Origin: Richelia sinica FACHB-800
GTDB taxonomy: Bacteria; Cyanobacteriota; Cyanobacteriia; Cyanobacteriales; Nostocaceae
Length of the DNA: 44,843 nt
NCBI RefSeq assembly: GCF_014698825.1
Contig: NZ_JACJTT010000043.1
Span: 1-44,843 of the forward strand
Reading direction: 5' to 3'
A program made the translations under genes and the position numbers. The notes beneath the pieces were generated by a model, which saw only the letters and a list, made by a program, of their open reading frames with translations, was not told where the DNA came from and made no database searches. Each line of letters begins with the position of its first letter. Position 1 is the stretch's first letter. Positions 10,376 to 18,914 of the stretch are shown here, piece by piece.

Positions 10376-11197
10376 ATGAACACATACATTTCTTATTTGT
10401 ATTTACTTTCTCCCTTGCATACTGGTGGAACTAGCCAAGAAGGTAATATTGTAGGTATTGCCCGTGAATCTCATTCCGATTTACCTTATATGAGTGCGAG
10501 TGGAATTAGAGGTAAATTACGTGCCAGCACCCCGGAAAATCAACGTAAATCATTATGGGGTAATACCTTAGAAGATGTGCAACAAAGGGGTGACGAAAAT
10601 CTCACTCAAGGTTCATTGTGGATAGGAGATAGTGCAATTTTATGGTTTCCTGTTCCCTCCCTAAGTCATGGTATAGTTTGGGTAACATCACAGTTTTTAT
10701 TGCGGCGTTGGTTGAGACTATATAATCAGTTTTTATCAGAAAATCAGCAACTATCTTTACCAGCAATTGGTAGTTGCAGTCTGGGTAGAGTTAAACTGTA
10801 TCTCAAAGATGCAATTTTTCAACCACAACAATTAAATACTTGGACAGAATGGAGAAGATACATTCCTGCCAATAATCAAATTACTCAAACAATTGATAAA
10901 GTATTGGTGCTATCTGATGCAGACTGCCAAACACTAATTCAAACTAGCTTATGGCGACAAGTACGGGTAAATTTAGGTGAAGGTAAAGTTTTAGCTGATA
11001 ATGCTGGTTTTCGTTATGAAGAAGCAATTCCTCCAGAAACATTAATGTATTTTCTTTGGGGGACTACATCTACTACTAATGGTACAAGTGAAACTGTATG
11101 TAATGATTTGAAAAATATATTTAGCAGCCAAAGAAATTGGCAATTTGGTGGACAAGAAAGCTTAGGTAGAGGCTTAGTTGAATTATGGAATAATTAG
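10376..11197 (+). CDS. cmr4: Type III-B CRISPR backbone subunit Cmr4 (Cas7-like)
   Basis: Cmr4 forms the repeated backbone of the Cmr filament along the crRNA and normally cuts target RNA every 6 bases. The 273-residue protein shows the family start (LLSPLHTGG, residues 10-18), then ESHSDLPYMSASGIRGKLR (31-49) and a C-terminal GGQESLGRG glycine-rich loop. The catalytic aspartate of active Cmr4 proteins (near residue 26 in the archaeal enzymes) falls in EGNIVGIARE here, which contains no aspartate. Target slicing may therefore be lost. The conclusion depends on a by-eye alignment. The start is 2 bases after cmr3, and a 279-base gap with repeats follows before cmr5. Confidence 0.88.
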   Translation: MNTYISYLYLLSPLHTGGTSQEGNIVGIARESHSDLPYMSASGIRGKLRASTPENQRKSLWGNTLEDVQQRGDENLTQGSLWIGDSAILWFPVPSLSHGIVWVTSQFLLRRWLRLYNQFLSENQQLSLPAIGSCSLGRVKLYLKDAIFQPQQLNTWTEWRRYIPANNQITQTIDKVLVLSDADCQTLIQTSLWRQVRVNLGEGKVLADNAGFRYEEAIPPETLMYFLWGTTSTTNGTSETVCNDLKNIFSSQRNWQFGGQESLGRGLVELWNN

Positions 11198-11206
11198 CCC
11201 CAGTAG

Positions 11207-11232
11207 GTTGGGTTGACGCAAGGAAACCCAAC
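11207..11232. repeat. Hairpin repeat after cmr4
   Basis: GTTGGGTT (11207-11214) and AACCCAAC (11225-11232) form a perfect 8-bp stem with a 10-base loop. It resembles a GTTGGGTT/AACCCAAC palindrome common between cyanobacterial genes. It may attenuate transcription inside the cmr operon or protect the 3' end of the cmr4 message. Confidence 0.5.
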
Positions 11233-11286
11233 ATTAAATTAGTCATAGTAATTCCAGTAAATTTACTAAAAATAAGTACAACATTA

Positions 11287-11379
11287 GCAGGCAAGACTTG
11301 TACTGAGCGAAGTCGTTCGCGTAGCGTGGCGTTAGCCATAGTATGCCCGCATCACAAGAGTTGTACAATTCCTGCCTGT
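11287..11379. repeat. Small palindromic element in the cmr4-cmr5 gap
   Basis: GCAGGCAAGACTTGTAC (11287-11303) and GTACAATTCCTGCCTGT (11363-11379) match as an inverted repeat at 14 of 17 positions. The enclosed 59 bases are unusually rich in CG dinucleotides (GTCGTTCGCGTAGCG). It looks like a MITE or an iterated cyanobacterial repeat inserted within the operon. No target duplication was identified. Confidence 0.4.
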
Positions 11380-11476
11380 ACCTCACAACACTGGAAATTG
11401 CTGTATAAATCCCGATTACAAACGCACATTCAACCTGCATAGATAATTCAATGAAATTAACTCAGGAGTGAATAAT

Positions 11477-11878
11477 ATGACAAACTATGACCCTAGAACA
11501 ATTTCAGCCAAAGTCTACACCAACTTAAAAACAGTAAAAGATAAAACATCAGAATCTAAAGACCACGATAAACAAAAAAGCCAAGCAGTTGAACTGTATA
11601 CATTTGTTGCTACTTGGGGACTGTTAAGGTTAGCAGGTGAAGTTCCAGCTTTAAGTAATGAAAAGCAAAAACAAGCTGTCATTGACTGCTTCTTTAAAAC
11701 ACTAGGAGAATTAGCTTTTGCAGAAGAAAAGCCTAACCCCTTAGCAGGAACATCGAGAATTGAAAAACTCACTAATTCTAATATGACTGCTTCTGATTAT
11801 TTGGGGTTAACAGGTGTTGCCTTAAAAGTAGCACAGGAGTTTTCTTTTTGGGCTGAGGCATTGTATCCAAAAAAATGA
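11477..11878 (+). CDS. cmr5: Type III-B CRISPR small subunit Cmr5 (Cas11-like)
   Basis: A 133-residue, largely helical protein with the Cmr5 features of a conserved basic N-terminal part and a middle stretch YTFVATWGLLRLAG, ending in FSFWAEALYPKK. Cmr5 subunits line the inner belly of the Cmr complex next to the crRNA-target duplex. The ATG at 11477 is chosen because AGGAG lies 8 bases upstream. A GTG three codons earlier is inside that ribosome binding site. The 279-base spacing from cmr4 is unusual for a Cmr operon and contains repeats. Confidence 0.85.
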   Translation: MTNYDPRTISAKVYTNLKTVKDKTSESKDHDKQKSQAVELYTFVATWGLLRLAGEVPALSNEKQKQAVIDCFFKTLGELAFAEEKPNPLAGTSRIEKLTNSNMTASDYLGLTGVALKVAQEFSFWAEALYPKK

Positions 11879-11974
11879 AAACATTTGTCAATATCAAAAT
11901 CAAAAACACAGCCATACGAAGACAATTCGTACTGCTTAAACAATTCTACGGTCACTAAATTTCAGGTACTAATT

Positions 11975-13831
11975 ATGCCTCCTATTCCTCATAATTTTTG
12001 GGTGAAACATCCATTACCTCAAAGTCCTGAACTAGATCCATCTGCTAGTTTTGTTGAATATCTCCGCTGGTTAAGAATTCGCCGGGAAAATCCTGATAAT
12101 AATTCCCAAATTGGTTTAGTTAACAATGGTGAAGTTCTGGAATTGTTAGCTAAAATCGAACAAAATAGCAATTACAGTTCTAGATTAAGAACTTTAACAA
12201 CACGCACACGCCAATTAGCTACAGTCTCTTTTTCAGTCAAAGCACCTTGGCGCATTCGTGTGGGAGGAATGAATGGGCCAGAGTCAATGTTACTCCCTGC
12301 TTTTGATGCTTTGGGTATGCCTTATATACCTAGCACAACTCTGAAGGGAGTAGCTAGAGAAATGGCAGAACGTGATACTAAAACAACTCCAGAAGATGTG
12401 AGAAATATTTTCGGAGATTTAGAACCAACTGCTTCTATGGGAAAGGTGATTTTTCTTGATGCTTACCCTTTGCCTTTTAAAAAAGTTGAATCTGATGATG
12501 AATCTGGTGATGAAGCAGAAGGTTTAGTCCCAGATATGGCTAATTCTATTTGGACTTGGGATAATAATGATATTCCCCAGTACAAAACTAACCCGAATAT
12601 TTTCTTATCCTTACGTAAACCAACTTTTGTGATTGGGTTACGGGTGACAGATGATAGAGATTTAGAAATACTTAAACGAGTGAAAAAATGGTTATTACAA
12701 GGACTAACTCAAGGTATCGGTTCTAGGGTGAATAGTGGTTATGGTGTGCTAGAAGAAGTTAACCCCAATGAACAACAGGAAAAACCCAAAAAACGTAAAC
12801 TTATTCTCAGCATGGGGTTTGAATTGCAAGGACAATTAATGCACGGAAGACAGAAATTTGACCAATGGAAAGAAAAAGAAATTTATATCAATGGCGAAAG
12901 AAGAAATCTAGATGAATGGAAACCACCAGGAATGGCTAGACCGGAAGTTCGTCCCCCGGCTTTTCGTTCAATGCTGCGCTACTGGTTTCGGACTTTGGCA
13001 TTAGGAGTATTACCAGAAGATGAAGTTAAAGAACAGGAATTGATTCTTTTTGGTGGTATTGACCCAGAAGCGAAAATGGGACTTTTACAAATAGAAATTC
13101 CCAAGGGGGGGATTATTAGAGATAATGCTTTTGATGCTGGTGATGATTTTGGTTTGGCAAAAGGTGTATTAATTTTACGGACATCTTATGTATTGCAAAC
13201 ATTTACAAATCAACAACGAGATGCAGTAATTAATTTAATTAAAAGTTTGACTTGGTTAATGTTTCATCTTGGTGGTGTTGGCCAAGGTGCAAGAAGACCT
13301 TGTTATTCACGCAGTAATAGAAATAGACCGCAAAGACCTTATTGGCGTGGTTCAACTTTGAAATTTACAGGTAATAACCAAAATTGGCAATACTCAAATG
13401 ATTTAGCAGCCTTGCAAGGCGATTTCCAAAAGCACCTGAATGCTTTTTACACCAATTTATCAACGTTCAGTGAACAGAATTGTTACCCCCACAGACCAAG
13501 ACAAGCAACTGTCACCGGAAATTGGACTGAAGCTGTTGATGGTAAATGTCGTATTCTCTGCGTTCAGGGAAATATGCAGAATGATAAACCCCCGGCCTTG
13601 GCGTTGTTGCATCAAGAAGCTACAAGAGAAGGTAATGGGTATAATAGACAACTATGTGGATCAATCAATGAGCGATCGCCTATTTGGATAGCTCGAATTA
13701 ACAACAGTTTTGATGTCGTTACTATCTTTGGTGTAGATAACAGATATCGAAAACGCTATTTTGAGTTACTGACACAACCAGAACTCCCCGTTACAGAATG
13801 CAAACAAATTTGGCCTCTACCGCAGAGATAA
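11975..13831 (+). CDS. cmr6-cmr1: Fused Cmr6-Cmr1 type III-B CRISPR protein
   Basis: One 618-residue polypeptide carries two Cas7-like (RAMP) subunits that are normally separate. Residues ~95-262 match Cmr6: MPYIPSTTLKGVARE near 115-129, MGKVIFLDAYP near 155-165 and the glycine loop TQGIGSRVNSGYG at 245-257. After a short charged linker, residues ~275-618 match Cmr1: VRPPAFRSMLRYWFR near 325-339 and GGVGQGARR at 433-441. In the Cmr complex, Cmr6 and Cmr1 sit together at the end that holds the crRNA 3' part, so fusion is structurally sensible. The ATG at 11975 is preferred over a TTG at 11885 because the added residues look non-coding. No frameshift is seen at the junction. Confidence 0.88.
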   Translation: MPPIPHNFWVKHPLPQSPELDPSASFVEYLRWLRIRRENPDNNSQIGLVNNGEVLELLAKIEQNSNYSSRLRTLTTRTRQLATVSFSVKAPWRIRVGGMNGPESMLLPAFDALGMPYIPSTTLKGVAREMAERDTKTTPEDVRNIFGDLEPTASMGKVIFLDAYPLPFKKVESDDESGDEAEGLVPDMANSIWTWDNNDIPQYKTNPNIFLSLRKPTFVIGLRVTDDRDLEILKRVKKWLLQGLTQGIGSRVNSGYGVLEEVNPNEQQEKPKKRKLILSMGFELQGQLMHGRQKFDQWKEKEIYINGERRNLDEWKPPGMARPEVRPPAFRSMLRYWFRTLALGVLPEDEVKEQELILFGGIDPEAKMGLLQIEIPKGGIIRDNAFDAGDDFGLAKGVLILRTSYVLQTFTNQQRDAVINLIKSLTWLMFHLGGVGQGARRPCYSRSNRNRPQRPYWRGSTLKFTGNNQNWQYSNDLAALQGDFQKHLNAFYTNLSTFSEQNCYPHRPRQATVTGNWTEAVDGKCRILCVQGNMQNDKPPALALLHQEATREGNGYNRQLCGSINERSPIWIARINNSFDVVTIFGVDNRYRKRYFELLTQPELPVTECKQIWPLPQR

Positions 13832-14118
13832 CCAAAGATAGAGGCTCGACTTTTCGTCGTTCGCGTCTACTGCCTAGACTCCATCATCTACGTTGCGTAA
13901 GATACATATCGTCAACGGACTTCATTCAAGGTAGGAGTTACAACACAGAAAACACAAAGACAAACAAACTTTGTACTTAGCTCTACCACGCTGGTGTTAT
14001 TCCTGTCACTCCTCCCTTTTTCTATCTATAGCAACAGACATCATGATTAAACCCAAATAACAAAAACCTTTTCTCGCTGCCACCTACTAAACATCAACTT
14101 TACATCTGGGAGAAAAAG

Positions 14119-16278
14119 ATGGGTATCCTCATTGCTAACATTGGTACATCTGACTTGGCAATTAAAATCAAAATTGATAATCAAGAACGTTATGTACCAA
14201 TTGACCCGCTTTCTAACGAACCTAATCAAAATACTGATGATTTAACACCAGAGGAATTAGCAATTTGGAGAAATCCCCAGGAATATTTTCAATCTTCTGG
14301 TTTATATGCAGAATTGGGATTTGAACCAGGTAAGATTCCCAAAAGTAGAGAATTAACAGAGAAGTTATTAGATAAATATCAAGAGAATTTTGACTATTGG
14401 CATTCTCGGATTCATGCACCCCGGATTTGGGGAGTGATTAAACAAGCATTGGGTTTAGGAATTAATCAAGGTTATATATTTGTTACTAATCAAAAATCAG
14501 ATAAGCTACCAGGAGGACACGAGAAAGATACTGTATTTATGTATAAAATCCTCAAAATATGGTTTGAAAAGCAACAACCAGATTTCCAATTAATAGATAA
14601 ACCAATTCCTTGGCAATATCGAGTGTATGTCCCGGACGACTTACTACAATTTTATCATAACTTCTTTAATGAACTAAATCTTGAAAAACAAAAACAGCAA
14701 CAAAAGAAACGTTATCCTCAATTAAATGATATTCTATCTGGTACAATAGTTGACTTTGACCTTCAAAATACCGGACTGTTTGTAGAGGTTCATGGAGGTA
14801 TACGCGGATTTCTCAATACTAACAATATTTCTGAACAGCAAATTAGCCCCCAAAATTTAAGAAGCATCTTTAAAATCGGTGATTTAATTTGGGTAAAAGT
14901 TATTAATAGTGAAATTGACAAACTCAGATTCTCCAGTAAGGAACTCGAAGAAAAACCTGGAGAAATGATTGACAATTATCAAGCTATGTATGAGCGTATT
15001 ACTGAAGAAATTAACACTAATACTCAATCTCTCACACAATTACCGATTGACGAAGAGATGCTTCTCATTAGCGTCAAAGGGGGAACACCACAGATGAAAA
15101 CAGCCTTGCAACTTCAAGGCATTTCTGTATCCGCTTTGAACAAGCTGTTATTTGTGAATCCACAGCTTTCTATCCGTGGTGTATTTCAAGGTATTCCTTC
15201 CGACTGTGAGCTAGAATCCTACTGGCGTTATATGTGGACTCAGAAGTACCAGACAATTAAAATTCTGGTAGAACGTTGGGATTATGATGGTGCAATACAG
15301 ATTTTAAAGAACTGGCAAGACTATCTGAGTTTCTTAATTCAGCAAGGGGTAATTGGTCAGGAAAAGGTCGAAAAAAGCAAGGATATAAGCGAATTAGTAT
15401 TACAAGTTTTAGATTTTGCTCGTGCTTGCTTTAATCTTGATTTTCAAACCGCTAAACAACTGGTACAACAAGAAATCAATACAATTAACGTTGCTCTTGA
15501 ACTGAGTGCAAATATTTTGCCTAAACTTCAGGAAGCAGGAGATAAATATGGAGTTTATCAAAATAGATTATTAAGCATTTACACCCAGAACCGCATTTAT
15601 TGGCAATTAGACCAGATTGCTAGTTTCTTAGCTCATCTTTCATCTTTTTGTGAAGAATTACTGCATGGGTTGATTTTGAAATGGGAAGGTAAAGCAAGTT
15701 ACTGGGTATTTAAAGAGAATAAAAAATTTAGAAAAGCCACATCTGAAGCAGAAATTAAAAGCGGCTTTACCATTGATGTTCAACAGATTCACATTAGTAG
15801 ACGTTCTGTTTGGGAGCAAGTTGTCTCCTTACAAAGAAATTTTGATGCTAAGTTTGGTACAGGAAAGTTAGCTCCATTAAATAATAGATTCACCAAACGT
15901 TATTTTGTACAAGCTTTGGTTGAATACCGGAATAATCCCCAGGAAATAGAAGATTGGCAGCGTATTCTAACTGGGTTGCAGCAACTAGATTTTTGGATTG
16001 ACCAAAGAAACAAATTAATTCATACTGCCACAGGTTATTCTAAACCATTGATGGTAGACTTGTTTACTAATTATAGCCCTGAAGAAAATTCAAATATATC
16101 TCATCCTTGCCATCCTGACAAAATCTTAGACATTATGGCGGCAATTCTCAAGAATAAACTCGTTGATTTGAAAACTATTTACCGCAATAAGTTTGTCGGT
16201 AATGAGGCAGAGTATTATATATATACTTTGGTGAACAATTGGGTAATAGATACGTTGGCAAGTGATGGCATGAATTAA
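14119..16278 (+). CDS. CARF-S1-HEPN CRISPR ancillary ribonuclease (Csx1/Csm6-like)
   Basis: A 719-residue protein with three readable parts. (1) A CARF-like Rossmann domain in two halves: ILIANIGTSDLAIK at 3-16, a segment with GGHEKDTVFMYKIL at 132-145, and LISVKGGTPQMKTAL at 316-330, whose GGTP loop matches ligand-binding loops of CARF proteins. (2) Between the halves, residues ~203-275 read as an S1 RNA-binding domain, with GLFVEVHGGIRGFL at 219-232, FKIGDLIWVKVI at 251-262 and a C-terminal EKPGE. (3) A helical C-terminal domain with the HEPN catalytic motif RNKLIH (R630, H635; Rx4H). CARF domains sense cyclic oligoadenylates made by Cas10, and HEPN domains then cut RNA. GGGAG lies 7 bases upstream of the ATG. 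It closes the cmr operon. An S1 domain inside the sensor is unusual. Confidence 0.75.
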   Translation: MGILIANIGTSDLAIKIKIDNQERYVPIDPLSNEPNQNTDDLTPEELAIWRNPQEYFQSSGLYAELGFEPGKIPKSRELTEKLLDKYQENFDYWHSRIHAPRIWGVIKQALGLGINQGYIFVTNQKSDKLPGGHEKDTVFMYKILKIWFEKQQPDFQLIDKPIPWQYRVYVPDDLLQFYHNFFNELNLEKQKQQQKKRYPQLNDILSGTIVDFDLQNTGLFVEVHGGIRGFLNTNNISEQQISPQNLRSIFKIGDLIWVKVINSEIDKLRFSSKELEEKPGEMIDNYQAMYERITEEINTNTQSLTQLPIDEEMLLISVKGGTPQMKTALQLQGISVSALNKLLFVNPQLSIRGVFQGIPSDCELESYWRYMWTQKYQTIKILVERWDYDGAIQILKNWQDYLSFLIQQGVIGQEKVEKSKDISELVLQVLDFARACFNLDFQTAKQLVQQEINTINVALELSANILPKLQEAGDKYGVYQNRLLSIYTQNRIYWQLDQIASFLAHLSSFCEELLHGLILKWEGKASYWVFKENKKFRKATSEAEIKSGFTIDVQQIHISRRSVWEQVVSLQRNFDAKFGTGKLAPLNNRFTKRYFVQALVEYRNNPQEIEDWQRILTGLQQLDFWIDQRNKLIHTATGYSKPLMVDLFTNYSPEENSNISHPCHPDKILDIMAAILKNKLVDLKTIYRNKFVGNEAEYYIYTLVNNWVIDTLASDGMN

Positions 16279-16347
16279 ACTAGAGTAAAATTAAAATTCT
16301 ATCCCCTTAACAGGGGCAAGGGCGACGAATTAAGGTGAATAAATTCT

Positions 16348-17850
16348 ATGTCTACAGTCGCCCTACATCAAAAATATCGTCCCCAAAGTTTAGCAGAATT
16401 GGTGGGACAACCTTACATCAAAACTGCTTTAACTAATGCTGTCAAACACTCACAGATTGCCCCAGCTTATTTGTTCACAGGTTTTAGAGGTACAGGTAAA
16501 ACTTCCACTGCACGCATATTTGCTAAATCTCTTAATTGTCTCAACAGTAAAAAACCAACTGATAAACCTTGTGGAATTTGTCAATCTTGCCGTGCAATTG
16601 AAAGTAGCAATAGTCTAGACGTGAGTGAAATTGATGCTGCTTCTAATAATGGTGTGGATGATGCTCGTGCTTTAATTGAACGCTGTACTTTAGCACCAGT
16701 AGCAGGACGTTATCGAATTTTTATTCTTGATGAATGTCATTGTTTAACTGGTAATGCGTTCAATGCTCTACTCAAATGTATTGAAGAACCACCACCTCAT
16801 GTGGTTTTCATTCTCTGCACCACAGAAATGCACAAGGTTTTACCTACTATTATCAGCCGTTGTCAGGTGTTTAATTTCCGCACTTTATCAATTAAAACTA
16901 TTGTGCAGCATCTCCGTATTGTCGCAGATGCGGAATCTATTTCTGTTGATGATGAGGGATTAAATGCGATCGCTCGACTCAGTGATGGTGGTTTACGGGA
17001 TGCGCTGCAATTACTCGGTCAAGCCAGTCTTTTGCATACAGATATCACCGCCCATCATATCATGGAAATTGCAGGTGGTGTGACAGAAGCAGAGTTAATC
17101 GCTATTTTACAGGCTATTTCTTCCAACAACACTTTTAATTTGCTGCAAGTTGCAAGAGAATTGGTAGACTCTGGGAAAACGTCCAAATTGATTATCTCAA
17201 ATTTACTGCAAACATACCGAGATTTGTTGATTATCAAGTCTGCACCAAAGGAACAAGCTTTATTAACTGGTTGTGTCAGTTATACCCAACTCAAAGCTTT
17301 TGCTAAACACTGGAATTTTGAGACTCTGAATTTGTCTTTAGCCGAGTTACAAAAAGCTGAAAATTACCTGCGGTATACGGTAAATGCGGCGGTGTGGTTG
17401 GAGGTTTGTTTACTCAATTTGCTACCGGGTTTATTGCCTGTGGTAACAACGAAAACCAATGTTAAACCAGGGCATGATAACAGATTGTTACCAACATTTG
17501 GTACGTACACCGTTAATAAGGTGACTGAGAAACCTGGAGATAGGGGTGAGGATAGTTTGTTACCAGTAGTTGCAACTAATACTGCTAATACTGCTAACCT
17601 AGCGCAAATTTGGCAGCAGGTGATGGATAAGGCTAAACCCAATCATCAAAAGCTGTTGGCTCATGGTCATTTGGTGAAATTGCAAGGGTCTAAGGCAATT
17701 TTAGAGGTGACACCAGCTTACCAGAAAAAGTTTGAGAGTGGTAAAGAGGCGATCGCTAAAATGCTGCAACGAGCTACCCAAAGTCCAAAACCTTTAACTG
17801 TGTTGATTAAGACCAGCAATCACAGTGATAACGGGAGGGTGAAGGCATGA
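16348..17850 (+). CDS. dnaX: DNA polymerase III gamma/tau-type clamp-loader subunit
   Basis: The clamp-loader ATPase loads the sliding clamp at primed DNA. The 500-residue protein has all motor elements: Walker A GFRGTGKT (45-52), a four-cysteine zinc knuckle (C64, C75, C78, C81), Walker B with DECH (128-131) and the SRC arginine-finger motif (170-172). The C-terminal part is shorter than in full tau, with a small conserved-looking end (about 425-495). No intein is present, in contrast to some chromosomal cyanobacterial polymerase III genes. AAGGTGA about 10 bases upstream may be the ribosome binding site. The stop overlaps the holA start (ATGA). As an additional plasmid-type copy it may serve replication of this replicon. 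Confidence 0.9.
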   Translation: MSTVALHQKYRPQSLAELVGQPYIKTALTNAVKHSQIAPAYLFTGFRGTGKTSTARIFAKSLNCLNSKKPTDKPCGICQSCRAIESSNSLDVSEIDAASNNGVDDARALIERCTLAPVAGRYRIFILDECHCLTGNAFNALLKCIEEPPPHVVFILCTTEMHKVLPTIISRCQVFNFRTLSIKTIVQHLRIVADAESISVDDEGLNAIARLSDGGLRDALQLLGQASLLHTDITAHHIMEIAGGVTEAELIAILQAISSNNTFNLLQVARELVDSGKTSKLIISNLLQTYRDLLIIKSAPKEQALLTGCVSYTQLKAFAKHWNFETLNLSLAELQKAENYLRYTVNAAVWLEVCLLNLLPGLLPVVTTKTNVKPGHDNRLLPTFGTYTVNKVTEKPGDRGEDSLLPVVATNTANTANLAQIWQQVMDKAKPNHQKLLAHGHLVKLQGSKAILEVTPAYQKKFESGKEAIAKMLQRATQSPKPLTVLIKTSNHSDNGRVKA

Positions 17851-18842
17851 TTGTCTTGCTCACGGGTGATGACGAATACGCGATTCAGTCACAGCTAAAT
17901 CAGTACAAAGCAGAGATTGATTTTCAATGGCTGACTCTATGTTATCACCGATTTTCAGATAATCAGCTTGACAAAGCTTTGAGTGTGGCTCGTACTCGTT
18001 CCCTGACTGATGGTAAAAAACTGGTAATTGTGGAAAATTGCCACCTCAAGCAGTGGGGTGATACGGAGTTGGAAACTTTGCAACAGTTGGTGCAAGTGCC
18101 TGATTCGACTATTTTGGTGTTTGTGGCTAATAGTGTGGATAAGCGGCTGAAGGTCTACAAACATCTGGTCAAGTATGGGAAGCTGTTGGAGTTTTCGTTG
18201 ATACCACCTTGGCGGGATGATTTGATTGAAGAGGCGATAGTTTCGCTGGCTGCAAGACTCTACACGAATACCACGGATAATGCTGTTACAGCTAAGAAAA
18301 TTAAACTGCTGTTGTCAGAGGAGGCGGTGACATATTTAGCACAAGCTATTGGTAATGATATGACTCGTGCTGCTTCTGAGTTACGCAAACTGTCTATTTA
18401 TGCTCAGGGTAGAAAATTGGAGCTTGGGGAGGTACAGGAGTTAGTGCCATGTCAAACTCAGAATAGTTTACAGTTGGCAGCGGCGATGCGTGAAGGAAAA
18501 AGCCATCAAGTTTTGCAATTGTTGGATGATTTACTGTCTCGTTCTCAACCTTTAATGGTGATTGTCAGCACTATTTTAACGCAGTTTAGAACTTGGTTAT
18601 GGGTGAAGTCTGCGATTGTTTCTGGGGTGAAGAAGGATGGTGAATTAGCTCAACTTTGTAATATCAGTAATCCTCGTCGGGTTTACTATTTGCGTCAGGA
18701 GGTAGCGAATACAAGTATCAATGCTTTGGCTAGGGCGGTGACGATGATACTGGATTTGGAGATGTCTATTAAGAGGGGTGCTGATGGTAGGGATTTGTTG
18801 GTGGTGATTCTTGATGTTTGTAGGTTGTTTCAGGTGGTTTAA
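17847..18842 (+). CDS. holA: DNA polymerase III delta subunit
   Basis: The 331-residue protein matches HolA, the wrench subunit of the clamp loader that opens the sliding clamp. It starts MIVLLTGDDEYAI, has the delta-typical segment DGKKLVIVENC and DSTILVFVANSVDKR in the AAA-like N-terminal part, and a helical C-terminal collar domain ending DLLVVILDVCRLF. Its ATG overlaps the dnaX stop codon, so the two clamp-loader subunits are probably translated together. The gene is convergent with the large STAND gene and they share a terminator. Confidence 0.9.
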   Translation: MIVLLTGDDEYAIQSQLNQYKAEIDFQWLTLCYHRFSDNQLDKALSVARTRSLTDGKKLVIVENCHLKQWGDTELETLQQLVQVPDSTILVFVANSVDKRLKVYKHLVKYGKLLEFSLIPPWRDDLIEEAIVSLAARLYTNTTDNAVTAKKIKLLLSEEAVTYLAQAIGNDMTRAASELRKLSIYAQGRKLELGEVQELVPCQTQNSLQLAAAMREGKSHQVLQLLDDLLSRSQPLMVIVSTILTQFRTWLWVKSAIVSGVKKDGELAQLCNISNPRRVYYLRQEVANTSINALARAVTMILDLEMSIKRGADGRDLLVVILDVCRLFQVV

Positions 18843-18862
18843 TTAGGAGGATGTTGAGGGAT

Positions 18863-18912
18863 AATTTTGGATTTTGGATTGGATGTTGGATGTCGGTCTA
18901 AAATCCAAAATT
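18863..18912. terminator. Bidirectional terminator between holA and the STAND gene
   Basis: AATTTTGGATTTT (18863-18875) is the perfect complement of AAAATCCAAAATT (18900-18912), giving a 13-bp stem with a 24-base loop. The A/T-rich ends provide U-tracts in both directions, as expected between two convergent genes. Confidence 0.7.
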
Positions 18913-18914
18913 AG

